29,220 bases of DNA, from IMG/VR virus record IMGVR_UViG_3300009610_000069, positions 1 to 29,220 of that record, one strand, 5' to 3'. Every line of letters begins with the position of its first letter. Position 1 is the first letter of the stretch. Below the pieces are notes generated by a model. It was not told where the DNA came from and did no database searches. It saw only the letters and a list, made by a program, of their open reading frames with translations. Below are positions 21,355 to 28,593 of the stretch, piece by piece. Both the position numbers and the translations under genes were made by a program. This DNA is from a virus.

Positions 21355-21703
21355 TGGCGCCTCCTGTTTCTTCTTCTATTAAGGTGCCTAAGTCTTCATG
21401 AAGATCAAAGACATTACAGAATCTATTAGGATTAACCCATATCGTATGGGGAACAGTAGGGGATTGTAAGCCTACTGATCTATCTGTCTTATGCATAAGT
21501 CTAAATAGACCTAAGACATACTCAGCTGGGTTAGTCTTGTAACGCACTAAGAATACAGTACCTAAGGCTATTCTGTCAAGCCAATTACTGCCCTCCGGAG
21601 GTTCTTTCCCTCCTGTTATTAATTTAGGTGTGAAAGTCACTACATTTTCCTCTTCTTCCGGTTTTAGAGGGATCTTTGGGGTATTAGCCACTTCCCCCTC
21701 CAT
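21296..21703 (-). CDS. Phage protein of unknown function, 135 aa
   Basis: The product has an acidic, proline-containing N-terminus (GEVANTPKIPLKPEEEENVV) and a more ordered middle with hydrophobic beta-like segments (NWLDRIALGTVFLVRYKTNP, then EYVLGLFRLM). The tail is loose and Gly-rich, and encodes the ribosome site of the next gene. No membrane span or enzyme motif is seen. It overlaps the upstream HTH gene by 20 nt. ATG 21703 lacks a strong ribosome site of its own, so coupling to the HTH gene is likely. Confidence 0.7.
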   Translation of the reverse strand: MEGEVANTPKIPLKPEEEENVVTFTPKLITGGKEPPEGSNWLDRIALGTVFLVRYKTNPAEYVLGLFRLMHKTDRSVGLQSPTVPHTIWVNPNRFCNVFDLHEDLGTLIEEETGGANDKGNRFAGVPGTEDPKVE

Positions 21704-22097
21704 TGCTTATAGAATGCCCGCCATTGCTCTTAGGAAGCTCACTGGTGCGTTTCTGTGGGTACCCCTGTACCCCCCTACCGGCCCCCTTTTGCTTTCCATA
21801 GGAACGAGGCATAATCCCGTTCTTTTGCAGCACTCTACGGATAGTCATAGAGCTTACGTTAAGATCATGCTGTATAATCTTATAGAGTTTGCCAGCTCTC
21901 CGTAAAGCAACAATCCTTCCTATTTCACTCTGGGTGAGTCGTTTACCGTTCGACTTATTCTTAAGTTCAGTGGCTTGAAGGATACGTGCGACAGCACTTT
22001 CAAGAAGAGCTATCTCCCTTTGGTCCCACATAAGATGGGATACTTTAGACAGCCTCTTTACGAGAGTCCTCAGAGTTCGCTTCTGATGCCACTTCAT
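21684..22097 (-). CDS. Helix-turn-helix DNA-binding protein, 137 aa
   Basis: The frame opens to 22157, but ATG 22097 with AGGAGTACTCTC upstream is the best start. The centre contains KRLTQSEIGRIVALRRAG followed by KIIQHDLNVSSMTIRRVLQK, a Hin/resolvase-type helix-turn-helix: first helix TQSEIGRIV, recognition helix VSSMTIRRVL. The N-terminal part is helical and basic; the last 40 residues are Gly/Ser/Lys-rich and probably disordered. No recombinase catalytic domain is present, so it is more likely a transcriptional regulator or replication accessory factor than a transposase. It overlaps the upstream gene by 53 nt and the next by 20 nt. Confidence 0.72.
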   Translation of the reverse strand: MKWHQKRTLRTLVKRLSKVSHLMWDQREIALLESAVARILQATELKNKSNGKRLTQSEIGRIVALRRAGKLYKIIQHDLNVSSMTIRRVLQKNGIMPRSYGKQKGAGRGVQGYPQKRTSELPKSNGGHSISNGGGSG

Positions 22098-22452
22098 GAG
22101 AGTACTCCTGACTAACCTCTTGAGTGTAGACCTTCTCACGGCAGAACCAGGAGGCACCGAGAGCCCTCATGTCTCTTATAGCCATCCTAGGGGTATACCA
22201 ACCATTGCTGGTTTGTACTCTAGCTTTACGCTGATCTACAAAGTCACCTTGAGTATCAAACCCTGTGATAACAATATAATCTGCATACTTCCTACGCTTC
22301 TTATTGAGATTGACAACTTGATATTGCCAACCAATAGGAGCGGGGCCGTATTTAGTTAAGAAATCTTTAGCTACGTAGAGAGTCACCGGCTCGGCAAAGT
22401 GATAACGCCATTCGCCTTTAGGGTTAGTTATCTTGACGTTATGATTGCCCAT
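22045..22452 (-). CDS. Phage protein of unknown function, 135 aa
   Basis: GTAGGAGAGAGCG places AGGAG 7 nt before ATG 22452. The protein begins MGNHNVKITNPKGEWRYHFA and has a compact mixed alpha-beta core with aromatic strands (IGWQYQVVNLNKKRRKYADY and VITGFDTQGDFVDQRKARVQ). The C-terminus is acidic and Ser/Glu-rich (SQEYSHEVASEANSEDSRKE), encoded by the stretch that overlaps the HTH gene in another frame. No known motif or membrane segment is visible. Confidence 0.72.
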   Translation of the reverse strand: MGNHNVKITNPKGEWRYHFAEPVTLYVAKDFLTKYGPAPIGWQYQVVNLNKKRRKYADYIVITGFDTQGDFVDQRKARVQTSNGWYTPRMAIRDMRALGASWFCREKVYTQEVSQEYSHEVASEANSEDSRKEAV

Positions 22453-22493
22453 CGCTCTCTCCTACTTGACCTCATATAGGAATAAGTTATTCT

Positions 22494-22589
22494 TTAGAAG
22501 ATGATGACTCCGTGTGTATTCATGTAGACGACGTAGGCGATAATACCTATCAGGGTAAGGATTATGGCGGTGATAATTGCTTGTTGCAT
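22494..22589 (-). CDS. Single-span membrane peptide, 31 aa
   Basis: ATG 22589 has GGAG about 9 nt upstream, inside the end of the uracil-DNA glycosylase gene, and the frame ends with TAA at 22494-22496. The peptide is one membrane helix (AIITAIILTLIGIIAYVVYM) with a short NTHG tail. No family is recognised. It fills the gap between the glycosylase gene and the 135-aa gene. Confidence 0.6.
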   Translation of the reverse strand: MQQAIITAIILTLIGIIAYVVYMNTHGVIIF

Positions 22590-22591
22590 GG

Positions 22592-23230
22592 TTATAATCT
22601 CCAGTTAATTGGTTCTTTGCCTAGTTCGCTAAGCAAAGCATTAGTACGCGTGAATATTCTACTCCCTGAGAAGCCTCTACTGACTCCTAAAGGAGATGGG
22701 TGACTTGTATGAATAACAGGGCTACGAGTACAAGCCACAGTATGAAGTTGGGCCACCCTTCCGAGAGCCACAAAAACAACTTGACCATCGAGTCTCTCCA
22801 CTATCTCTTTGGTTAAGTAAGTCCATTCTTCCCAATGATGTGAGCCGGGTTTGCCTGTGGCACAACTTGGATACACATTCCACAATAGCACCCCCTGCTC
22901 ACACCATGGGGTTAAGTCCCCGTTCTTAGGTGCGGGGTAATGTAGATCATCTTCGTATTCCTTGAAGATGTTAACTAGCGTCGGCGGGAATTCTCCTACT
23001 CCACATGTTGCGGGGATGGAGAAGGCAACGCCGGTTGCGTGTAGGCGTTTGGGATAAGGATCTTGGCCGATGATCGCCACTCTGCAGGACTCTGGATGTA
23101 CAAGCCGCAGAGCAGCAAAAAGTTCAGTACGAGGAGGATTGTATTGAGTTTCATCCTTAAGCCTTTCCATGATGACTTGCCATTCACCTGTACGCCAGTA
23201 ACTTAAGTTCCAATAATTTACGCCAATCAT
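22592..23230 (-). CDS. ung: Uracil-DNA glycosylase, family 1, 212 aa
   Basis: Diagnostic motifs are present: GQDPYP (55-60) with the water-activating Asp57, GVAFS with the uracil-stacking Phe70, GVLLWN with Asn118, GKPGSHHWEEWT in the region that recognises DNA ends, and HPSPL (177-181) with catalytic His177. The length matches family 1 enzymes (about 220 aa). The enzyme removes uracil from DNA, leaving abasic sites for repair. The start overlaps the 62-aa gene as ATGA with GAGG just upstream. It lies between primase-helicase and polymerase genes, so it is expressed with replication. This implies normal thymine-containing phage DNA, unless the enzyme is aimed at host or rival DNA. Confidence 0.93.
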   Translation of the reverse strand: MIGVNYWNLSYWRTGEWQVIMERLKDETQYNPPRTELFAALRLVHPESCRVAIIGQDPYPKRLHATGVAFSIPATCGVGEFPPTLVNIFKEYEDDLHYPAPKNGDLTPWCEQGVLLWNVYPSCATGKPGSHHWEEWTYLTKEIVERLDGQVVFVALGRVAQLHTVACTRSPVIHTSHPSPLGVSRGFSGSRIFTRTNALLSELGKEPINWRL

Positions 23231-23415
23231 ATAACCTCTACTATTAAATCCTCTTTGTGCAAAGACTCTACTATGTCTTCTATATAATCTATTTGAACTC
23301 TAAAGCTATCGGCTTGGCCTAAGCCTACGTTCTGGATAATCCAGTTCTTACCCCTCACAGTCTCACCAAGAATATACGCATAGTCCTTTCTTCTCACGAC
23401 TAGGATATCGCGCAT
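23227..23415 (-). CDS. Small phage protein, 62 aa
   Basis: AAGGAGAGAGCT lies directly before ATG 23415. The protein begins MRDILVVRRKDYAYILGETV and has VQIDYIEDIVESLHKEDLIV near its end, a beta-rich start followed by an amphipathic helix. Its stop overlaps the glycosylase start. No function is recognised. The good ribosome site and overlaps on both sides support it as a real gene. Confidence 0.72.
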   Translation of the reverse strand: MRDILVVRRKDYAYILGETVRGKNWIIQNVGLGQADSFRVQIDYIEDIVESLHKEDLIVEVI

Positions 23416-23531
23416 AGCTCTCTCCTTGCTTGTCTGCGATACTGGTTGATGACTTGGGAACGCAACGCAAACGGTAAGCTACGATCTTTACAACAGAACT
23501 TAAACAAACTCTCATCCACTTTATGCTGCAT
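23400..23531 (-). CDS. Small basic protein, 43 aa
   Basis: ATG 23531 lies inside the end of the primase-helicase gene (11-nt overlap) and the frame ends in TAG at 23400-23402, overlapping the 62-aa gene by 16 nt. The product (MQHKVDESLFKFCCKDRSLP then ALRSQVINQYRRQARRELCA) is basic with a Cys pair at 13-14 and one late Cys. The ribosome site is weak, so it would be coupled to primase-helicase translation. It exactly fills a gap with no other gene. No family is recognised. Confidence 0.52.
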   Translation of the reverse strand: MQHKVDESLFKFCCKDRSLPFALRSQVINQYRRQARRELCAIS

Positions 23532-25086
23532 CACGCATAGCAATATCATTGGTATCTGGGACATTGTAGATCTCCGAGTATCGTTGTGTCATAGGATCAA
23601 ACAGATACGACCCGACGGGTCCTGAATTTCCACAGAATCGTCCGTACGGTATAGTAATATTAACTGTGTTCCGAACTCTTTGATCAGCATGAGCAGTATC
23701 TCTCGTGAGATCAATTCTAAGGTCGCAGAGTTTTCCAAGGTACCTACTCCCTCTTGTTTGACCGAAGTCATTGACGTGCGAGACGTAGATCAAGGCGAAG
23801 TCCAATTCCTTCACCATCATTTCTAGTCTTGTGGAGAGGTAGTCGAGTGCCACGCGCTCCGTATCACCTCCCAACCCAGACACAACCATGCCAATATGAT
23901 CGAGAAGAACATACTTACAAGCACAACTAGTGGCAAGAAATCGAATGGTGTCGAGAATGACTTCTGGATCATCGCTCCCAAAATGAGAGTAAAGATAAAG
24001 GCGGTCATCCCGCTTAACAACCTTATTGAAGGCTTCAACGATCTGATCGTTGGTAACACCCGAGTCTGGTAAGTGGACTGGTCTCCCAATTTCGATTCCA
24101 GCCAACGATTGAAGTGTTCTCTGCTTTGGCTCTTCAATGAAGAGGCCGCCGATACTAACATCATCGCCTGTCTCCTTCAAGAGGTTGTATAATAGGAAGT
24201 GCATGAACTCAGTCTTCCCCACCTTCTCTTGGGCTGTTATCAAGACAGTTTCGCCTGTTCTTATTCCGTATGTCATTTCCGTCAGCTTAGTGAACGGATA
24301 AGCCACACCTAACTTAATAGGGGCTTTAAGAATACTAACAAACTCTTCCTTAGAAGATATAATGTTCTCTGGAAGATACTTCTTAGAGTTCCACCAGATC
24401 TTCTTGAGTTCCTCCGTCTCACCAGCTTGAAGATATTCGTTGGCATCCTTGTGAGTGGTGAACTTTACATCGTAGATCTTATTAAAATCGAATAGTTTAG
24501 CAACCACTGCTTTAGCATCACGGCCGTGGGCGTCGTTGTCAAACGCGAGATATATGCGCTCGTATTCGTTAAGCCAGGATCGAGCACCAATACAATCACG
24601 CCTAGCACTAGAACTACTTTGCACAGAAACCACAGGCCCGCCAATAACCTGGTGAAGGGAGAGTGCATCAGGTTCACCCTCTGTGATCGTAACGTATTTG
24701 TATGATCCTGGATTGAACTTATCTTGTCCAAAGAGAGTTGCATCCGATCCAACTGTACCTGGATCATCCCCAAGCTCCCAGTGAAATACCTTTTCGTCAA
24801 GACTTCGGACTTTGTATCGTCCGCTTGGGTATTTGAATCCAATGGCGACTGGTCTACCTTCTCTGTCAATCTTAGTTCTGACATCGTAGAACTCCATTGT
24901 GCTTTTGTTCACACCACGCCAGGGTAGATACTCATAAGTAAAAGACACTTCTTCGAAGTCCTCTCGGCTAGGTTTGTAATACATACACGAAAAGCAATAA
25001 CCGTGCCCATCATCATACACATGATATGCATCTGACGATGGGCACTGGGGGCAAGGAAGTCTCGATTGTACTAGTTTAGAATTCAT
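23521..25086 (-). CDS. DNA primase-helicase (T7 gp4-like), 521 aa
   Basis: A zinc-binding domain comes first (Cys13, Cys16, Cys32, Cys35 counted with the GTG at 25089 as residue 1). A TOPRIM primase core follows, with EGEPDALSL (Glu138) and AFDNDAHGRDA (Asp184, Asp186). The C-terminal RecA-like helicase has the Walker A loop ITAQEKVGKTEF (Lys292, Thr293), Walker B YVLLDHI (Asp397) and VSHVND (437-441). The first Walker A residue is Ala instead of the usual Gly. The protein makes RNA primers and unwinds DNA as a hexamer, working with the polymerase and SSB. A GTG stands directly before ATG 25086 and could also serve. The start overlaps the upstream gene by 11 nt. Confidence 0.93.
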   Translation of the reverse strand: MNSKLVQSRLPCPQCPSSDAYHVYDDGHGYCFSCMYYKPSREDFEEVSFTYEYLPWRGVNKSTMEFYDVRTKIDREGRPVAIGFKYPSGRYKVRSLDEKVFHWELGDDPGTVGSDATLFGQDKFNPGSYKYVTITEGEPDALSLHQVIGGPVVSVQSSSSARRDCIGARSWLNEYERIYLAFDNDAHGRDAKAVVAKLFDFNKIYDVKFTTHKDANEYLQAGETEELKKIWWNSKKYLPENIISSKEEFVSILKAPIKLGVAYPFTKLTEMTYGIRTGETVLITAQEKVGKTEFMHFLLYNLLKETGDDVSIGGLFIEEPKQRTLQSLAGIEIGRPVHLPDSGVTNDQIVEAFNKVVKRDDRLYLYSHFGSDDPEVILDTIRFLATSCACKYVLLDHIGMVVSGLGGDTERVALDYLSTRLEMMVKELDFALIYVSHVNDFGQTRGSRYLGKLCDLRIDLTRDTAHADQRVRNTVNITIPYGRFCGNSGPVGSYLFDPMTQRYSEIYNVPDTNDIAMRDAA

Positions 25087-25708
25087 CACTCAGGAAGTGT
25101 TTGAGCCATCTGCTACGCGCCTGTCTACGATTGTGATGGTAACAATGGTCAATCACTGCCTGCGGAGGGTCACCCCAAACAGGAGTGGGCAGAGGCGGTG
25201 GATTGAGACAGAAACGATTGTGGAGGGTTTTGTTGTCGCTAGCCGCACTCTGCGCCAGCTGGAATGCAGGTTTACTCTGACGAATATTCCCACATCTTCC
25301 GGTCATGTCGTCCATCTCGATCAGATCAACCCAGTACCTACGAAGACCTTCGTAGATCCAGGCATAGGTCTGAACCAAATCGCCTCTATGGTCTCTGAAT
25401 GGAACATAGATAGCGACACGACGACGGGCACATTTTACTCCAATCTGACGCACTTTGTCAAGGTATTTCACCTCTTCGTCAGACATCCGATAGAGAATCC
25501 CTTCGGCCCGTGCCTTAGGCATGGAGTGAGCTTTCAACGCCACCAATTCGAACTCATCTTCCGTGGTTAGAGTCCAAAGAGAGATCTTTTCCACGGTGTA
25601 GGCTGTACAGATACGCTCGTAACTAAGGTCTGGACCGAAGTCCAAGATCTTATTTCCGATAGTGAACAGAGAAGGATCGAAGTTCGGGTAGCGGTCGCGG
25701 TGTACCAT
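25076..25708 (-). CDS. Gamma-glutamylcyclotransferase-fold (AIG2-like) phage protein, 210 aa
   Basis: The N-terminal two thirds resemble the GGCT/AIG2 fold: ...DPSLFTIGNKILDFG, then VALKAHSMPKARAEGILYRM, SDEEVKYLDKVRQIGVKCAR and RRVAIYVP. The G-x-LY-x-(M/I)-(S/T)-x-E-E-x-x-x-LD stretch is typical. In active members the LD is followed within a few residues by a Glu before a Y-x-R segment. Here KVRQIGVKCARR has no such Glu, so catalysis is uncertain. The last 70 residues are extra and Pro/Arg-rich. Proteins of this fold occur in several T7-like phages beside replication genes without a known job. ATG 25708 follows CACGGGAAATCCCC, where the ribosome site could pair with CCC. Confidence 0.55.
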   Translation of the reverse strand: MVHRDRYPNFDPSLFTIGNKILDFGPDLSYERICTAYTVEKISLWTLTTEDEFELVALKAHSMPKARAEGILYRMSDEEVKYLDKVRQIGVKCARRRVAIYVPFRDHRGDLVQTYAWIYEGLRRYWVDLIEMDDMTGRCGNIRQSKPAFQLAQSAASDNKTLHNRFCLNPPPLPTPVWGDPPQAVIDHCYHHNRRQARSRWLKHFLSDEF

Positions 25709-25742
25709 GGGGATTTCCCGTGCTTGAGGAGGGAAGATAAGA

Positions 25743-25775
25743 GGGACACAGGTACTGAATACTTACCCTGTGCCC
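25743..25775 (-). terminator. Rho-independent terminator after the 473-aa gene
   Basis: On the minus strand GGGCACAGGGTA, a 9-nt loop and TACCTGTGTCCC pair with a single bulge. The stem is followed by the pyrimidine-rich TCTTATCTTCC. It lies between the stop of the 473-aa gene (25816) and the start of the GGCT-like gene (25708), so it would limit read-through into the replication genes. Confidence 0.65.
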
Positions 25776-25815
25776 CTGCACCCAGGGTCAGAGGAGGTCC
25801 AGGCATGACCCCAGG

Positions 25816-27237
25816 TTAGCCAGTCTTACGCAATGCACGATCCTTCAGAGACAATGGCTTCTTATCAGCGTTAGCTGTGGCCACCTTCGTCTCTTCCGCC
25901 TTCTCGTCAATCAATCCTAATAGCCTGAGACGGGTCTCATGCCACAGGATTGTTTTGATATGGCCGGGAAGACGGTTATAACCCGCTGGGTTCATTAAGG
26001 CCAAATCGTTATAGTTCTCCCCAAGCTGGATGGAAGCCAAGGGATATTCAGAAATAGTTTCCTTGAGCTTCTCTCTGCTGGAGATGGGGAACATCCCCGA
26101 CTTCTTCATTTCGAGATAACGTTTCTTCTGGTCAGCGGGGATGAACAGGGTGATTTCACCCTTGTCCGGCTTATCCCCTTCTGCAATCTTCTTATCTGGC
26201 TGTGCCGGACCCTGTTCGCTCTCTGCTGTAGCAGGTCCAGTCACATTAGCCATGAATGCACGTATGGGTGAGGTAGGCTTCAAGCCAGTTATGGCAGGGA
26301 AGCCAGCGTACACCTTGGCATCGTCAGGACGTTCGAGGACAGAATGGTTGTTCCACCACTGCTTAGCCTCCTTCCAAGGAGAATTCTTTGGAGGCTTGGC
26401 GTACAGCACATTGTTGACCAATGCGAAGTTGTGCGTACCTGCCTTAGTTAGGAGGGCAAGTATTTCCTCCGGCTTAAGTTCTTTCTTCTCGTCCGTCTTC
26501 TCGGGTTCCCCCTCCTTTTCCTCCTCAGTTTTCTTCTCGGCACGAGCCTTCAACGAGAGCTTTCCGCTCACTGCGCCTTTGCCTGTGATAGGTTTTTCCT
26601 CCTCATAACCCAGCGTATTGGTGGTGTAGAACCCTTTGAATGCCTTGCCCTCAGTACCGGACATGACAGTCGAGGCCACTCCTTTGCAAGGAATGAAGAG
26701 GACCGTAGCCTTAGGCCCGAGCTTGGCAGCGATCTTATCCTTCTGTGTCTTCTTCTCCAGAAGGGCCATCAGACGTTCGATATCCTGCCCTGCCAAGTCC
26801 CACAATTCATCGACCAACGGCATCAGGAACCGATTGGTCATGTGGTAGGCGTCGGTGAACTCTTCCCCATCTTCGTTAAGACCAACGAATTCAGGGAATT
26901 CACCTACCACCATAGCCATGAGAACAGAACGTCGAGCATCCCCCTCCTTGTCGTTAGACAACAACTCGAAAGGCTGGATGCTATGCCAGTTCAACTCTCC
27001 ATCACCGGCATTAACGGCGTAGTAGAAGACACGGTCGTCGCTGTAGTGCTTCTCGACCTCGTTGATGGCAGCCTCAAGTTCCACCTCACCACCATCGAAG
27101 AGTTCGAAGTCAATCCGTTCGTTGTCCTGGGGGACAGCGTAGCCCAAGGCAATCGGATAGGCATCCAGGAGTTTCTTCCTGAAATCCTCCGGCAATGTAC
27201 TCTTGGGCTCACGGACTACTATAGCCTGCTCTAGCAT
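25816..27237 (-). CDS. Large phage protein of unknown function, 473 aa
   Basis: AGGAGATCTCA gives AGGAG about 6 nt before ATG 27237. The first 190 residues look globular, with LPEDFRKKLLDAYPIALGYA early and DELWDLAGQDIERLMALLEK later. A long Lys/Glu-rich segment follows (about 225-260, AEKKTEEEKEGEPEKTDEKK), then a second folded region with EEILALLTKAGTHNFALVNN and AKQWWNNHSVLE. The C-terminus is again basic and charged (KPLSLKDRALRKTG). Two segments, TVLFIPCKG and ITLFIPADQ, look alike and may mark a repeated unit. I do not recognise the family. Its size, good ribosome site and hairpin at the end suggest a well-expressed accessory protein. Confidence 0.8.
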   Translation of the reverse strand: MLEQAIVVREPKSTLPEDFRKKLLDAYPIALGYAVPQDNERIDFELFDGGEVELEAAINEVEKHYSDDRVFYYAVNAGDGELNWHSIQPFELLSNDKEGDARRSVLMAMVVGEFPEFVGLNEDGEEFTDAYHMTNRFLMPLVDELWDLAGQDIERLMALLEKKTQKDKIAAKLGPKATVLFIPCKGVASTVMSGTEGKAFKGFYTTNTLGYEEEKPITGKGAVSGKLSLKARAEKKTEEEKEGEPEKTDEKKELKPEEILALLTKAGTHNFALVNNVLYAKPPKNSPWKEAKQWWNNHSVLERPDDAKVYAGFPAITGLKPTSPIRAFMANVTGPATAESEQGPAQPDKKIAEGDKPDKGEITLFIPADQKKRYLEMKKSGMFPISSREKLKETISEYPLASIQLGENYNDLALMNPAGYNRLPGHIKTILWHETRLRLLGLIDEKAEETKVATANADKKPLSLKDRALRKTG

Positions 27238-27246
27238 TGAGATCTC

Positions 27247-27708
27247 CTATGACTTGGATTGTTTCAGTCCACGCAACACTCTCTCTTTCTTGCTGGGCTG
27301 GCTCCTCCCTCTCAATTTGTTAACAGCACTCGCAATGTCCACGCCCATTGCGATTAAGCGACGAGTGATAAACAACTTCGTCTTCTTGACATCCGGCACC
27401 CTACGCCTGGGTATCAAGTCGGGTAGGCTCAACGCCTTACCCAATTGTTTAGAGTACTTATGCTTCACAGCAGCGGAGATCTCTTTGTTGTAGACTGCAT
27501 TTGCGAGCGCAGCTTCCACAACGTCGGCGATCTTCCGGCGTTCCATTTTCCTCGCCATTGCTCTCTCCAAGTAACGAGGTGAGTGACGCCACAGCATCCA
27601 ATACATCATACCTACGAGGACTAGAGCAACGACCACACCTAGCCAGCGATCGTAGGTATCCAACGCATACGCGAACGCATACCAATTGAGCAGCGTGTAT
27701 GTAATCAC
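27247..27708 (-). CDS. Membrane-anchored basic protein, 153 aa, GTG start
   Basis: The start is GTG at 27708, preceded by AGGGAGGATAGC, a strong ribosome site. After a short aromatic N-terminus (MITYTLLNWYAFAYALDTYD) comes one membrane helix (LGVVVALVLVGMMYWMLWRH). A long basic cytoplasmic part follows, with MARKMERRKIADVVEAALAN and ending SKKERVLRGLKQSKS. The layout suits a protein tethered to the inner membrane with a nucleic acid or protein-binding tail. No family is recognised. An internal start at MARKMERRK would give a soluble form. It ends 10 nt before the 473-aa gene start. Confidence 0.72.
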   Translation of the reverse strand: MITYTLLNWYAFAYALDTYDRWLGVVVALVLVGMMYWMLWRHSPRYLERAMARKMERRKIADVVEAALANAVYNKEISAAVKHKYSKQLGKALSLPDLIPRRRVPDVKKTKLFITRRLIAMGVDIASAVNKLRGRSQPSKKERVLRGLKQSKS

Positions 27709-27709
27709 G

Positions 27710-27892
27710 CTATCCTCCCTTTGTGCGAAGCTTAACTACTAAAGATTTACCACCTACCCTGAACAATTTAGTAGTTGGTTTGAGCTTATTTTGACTGATG
27801 CACTCGGGGCAGTAAGTCTTGATATGGACTACCAATCCATCCTTCCACATTGCTCCGATCTTCTCATGTCCGCATTTGTACAGAAGAATCAT
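27710..27892 (-). CDS. Small zinc-ribbon-like protein, 60 aa
   Basis: GGAGGTGAGC precedes ATG 27892 at ideal spacing (a GTG two codons earlier lies within the ribosome site and is not chosen). The protein has ILLYKCGHEKIG and later HIKTYCPECISQNK, so one Cys-x-His and one Cys-x2-Cys could hold zinc. The rest is basic and beta-like (RVGGKSLVVKLRTK). Small zinc ribbons of this sort are frequent in phage early regions. It follows a long-loop hairpin (27915-27994). Confidence 0.72.
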   Translation of the reverse strand: MILLYKCGHEKIGAMWKDGLVVHIKTYCPECISQNKLKPTTKLFRVGGKSLVVKLRTKGG

Positions 27893-27914
27893 GCTCACCT
27901 CCGAAAGAGGTTAT

Positions 27915-27994
27915 AAAAAAGATGTCCCTGGTGAACGTAAACACTGAGCCGGGGTAAGAACCCAACACAACCCAACGCTACGACACCAGGGACA
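27915..27994 (-). terminator. Long-loop rho-independent terminator or attenuator
   Basis: TGTCCCTGGTG (27984-27994 read on the minus strand) pairs perfectly over 11 bp with CACCAGGGACA (27923-27933 region), followed on the minus strand by TCTTTTTT. The enclosed 50 nt contain a smaller GGGT/ACCC hairpin. It lies 22 nt upstream of the 60-aa gene and 48 nt after the stop of the 183-aa gene. As a terminator it would control expression of all genes to the left; the large structured loop leaves room for regulation. Confidence 0.75.
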
Positions 27995-28041
27995 CTCCCG
28001 ACGTAGGCAAGAGAGAGCGATCTAGGAGAGACCTACCTACA

Positions 28042-28593
28042 TCAAGAAATCGGTTCGGTTGTGATCCAGCTTATGTTATTGGTTTTGTATTGCCGTAACG
28101 CAACCTCAAGTCCTGCATACGTGCAAGAGATCCAACGTTTATTACCGATCTCCATTACGAATAGGACTTCAGTTCCAGAGAAGAACATAACTATAGAATA
28201 ACCGTCGCTCTCTTCCATCACTTTACGATGGTATTCAAGAACTCCTTGGTGCCGTTGTCCCTGCCATACCTTCATGTAGACAAGGGATCGCTTTTGTTCT
28301 TTAGCATGTGTAATCCTAAGTAACTCATGCTTAGCGTCCACTACTTCCCCTCTCTGCGAGCGAACCCATTCATTCCAATCAGGATCATAGGTGCTCAAGC
28401 TTTTGGTGCGAGGGACCGCAGACATAAAGTTACTATCTGGCTTATGTTGAACATCATTTTTGCTACCGAACGTAGCCTTAGATCGCTGCGCGCTATATGC
28501 CGCAGCTTTATTATGATCAATCCTAGGAGCTTTGATATAGTCCGACGCAAATTTCTTAGGGAATAGGCGCTTCATCCTTCGTCGTTTGCTCAC
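28042..28593 (-). CDS. Phage protein of unknown function, 183 aa, GTG start
   Basis: GTG 28593 has AGGAG 7 nt upstream and overlaps the TGA of the previous gene (GTGA). The longer frame to ATG 28626 would lie on an (AC)n stretch and over the Trp-rich gene. The N-terminal 60 residues are very basic (SKRRRMKRLFPKKFASDYIK). The rest looks like a compact beta-rich domain with ELLRITHAKEQKRSLVYMKV, YSIVMFFSGTEVLFVMEIGN and RWISCTYAGLEVALRQY. No membrane span or known motif. The basic tail suggests nucleic acid binding, which is inference. Confidence 0.72.
   Translation of the reverse strand: MSKRRRMKRLFPKKFASDYIKAPRIDHNKAAAYSAQRSKATFGSKNDVQHKPDSNFMSAVPRTKSLSTYDPDWNEWVRSQRGEVVDAKHELLRITHAKEQKRSLVYMKVWQGQRHQGVLEYHRKVMEESDGYSIVMFFSGTEVLFVMEIGNKRWISCTYAGLEVALRQYKTNNISWITTEPIS

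Noticed and set aside
24465-24884. 139-aa minus-strand ORF with hydrophobic stretches
   Set aside because: It is wholly inside the primase-helicase gene in another frame of the same strand and lacks a ribosome site. The same holds for the ORF at 23823-24164.
25567-25806. 79-aa minus-strand ORF
   Set aside because: It spans the terminator at 25743-25775 and most of it lies over the GGCT-like gene in another frame; no ribosome site.
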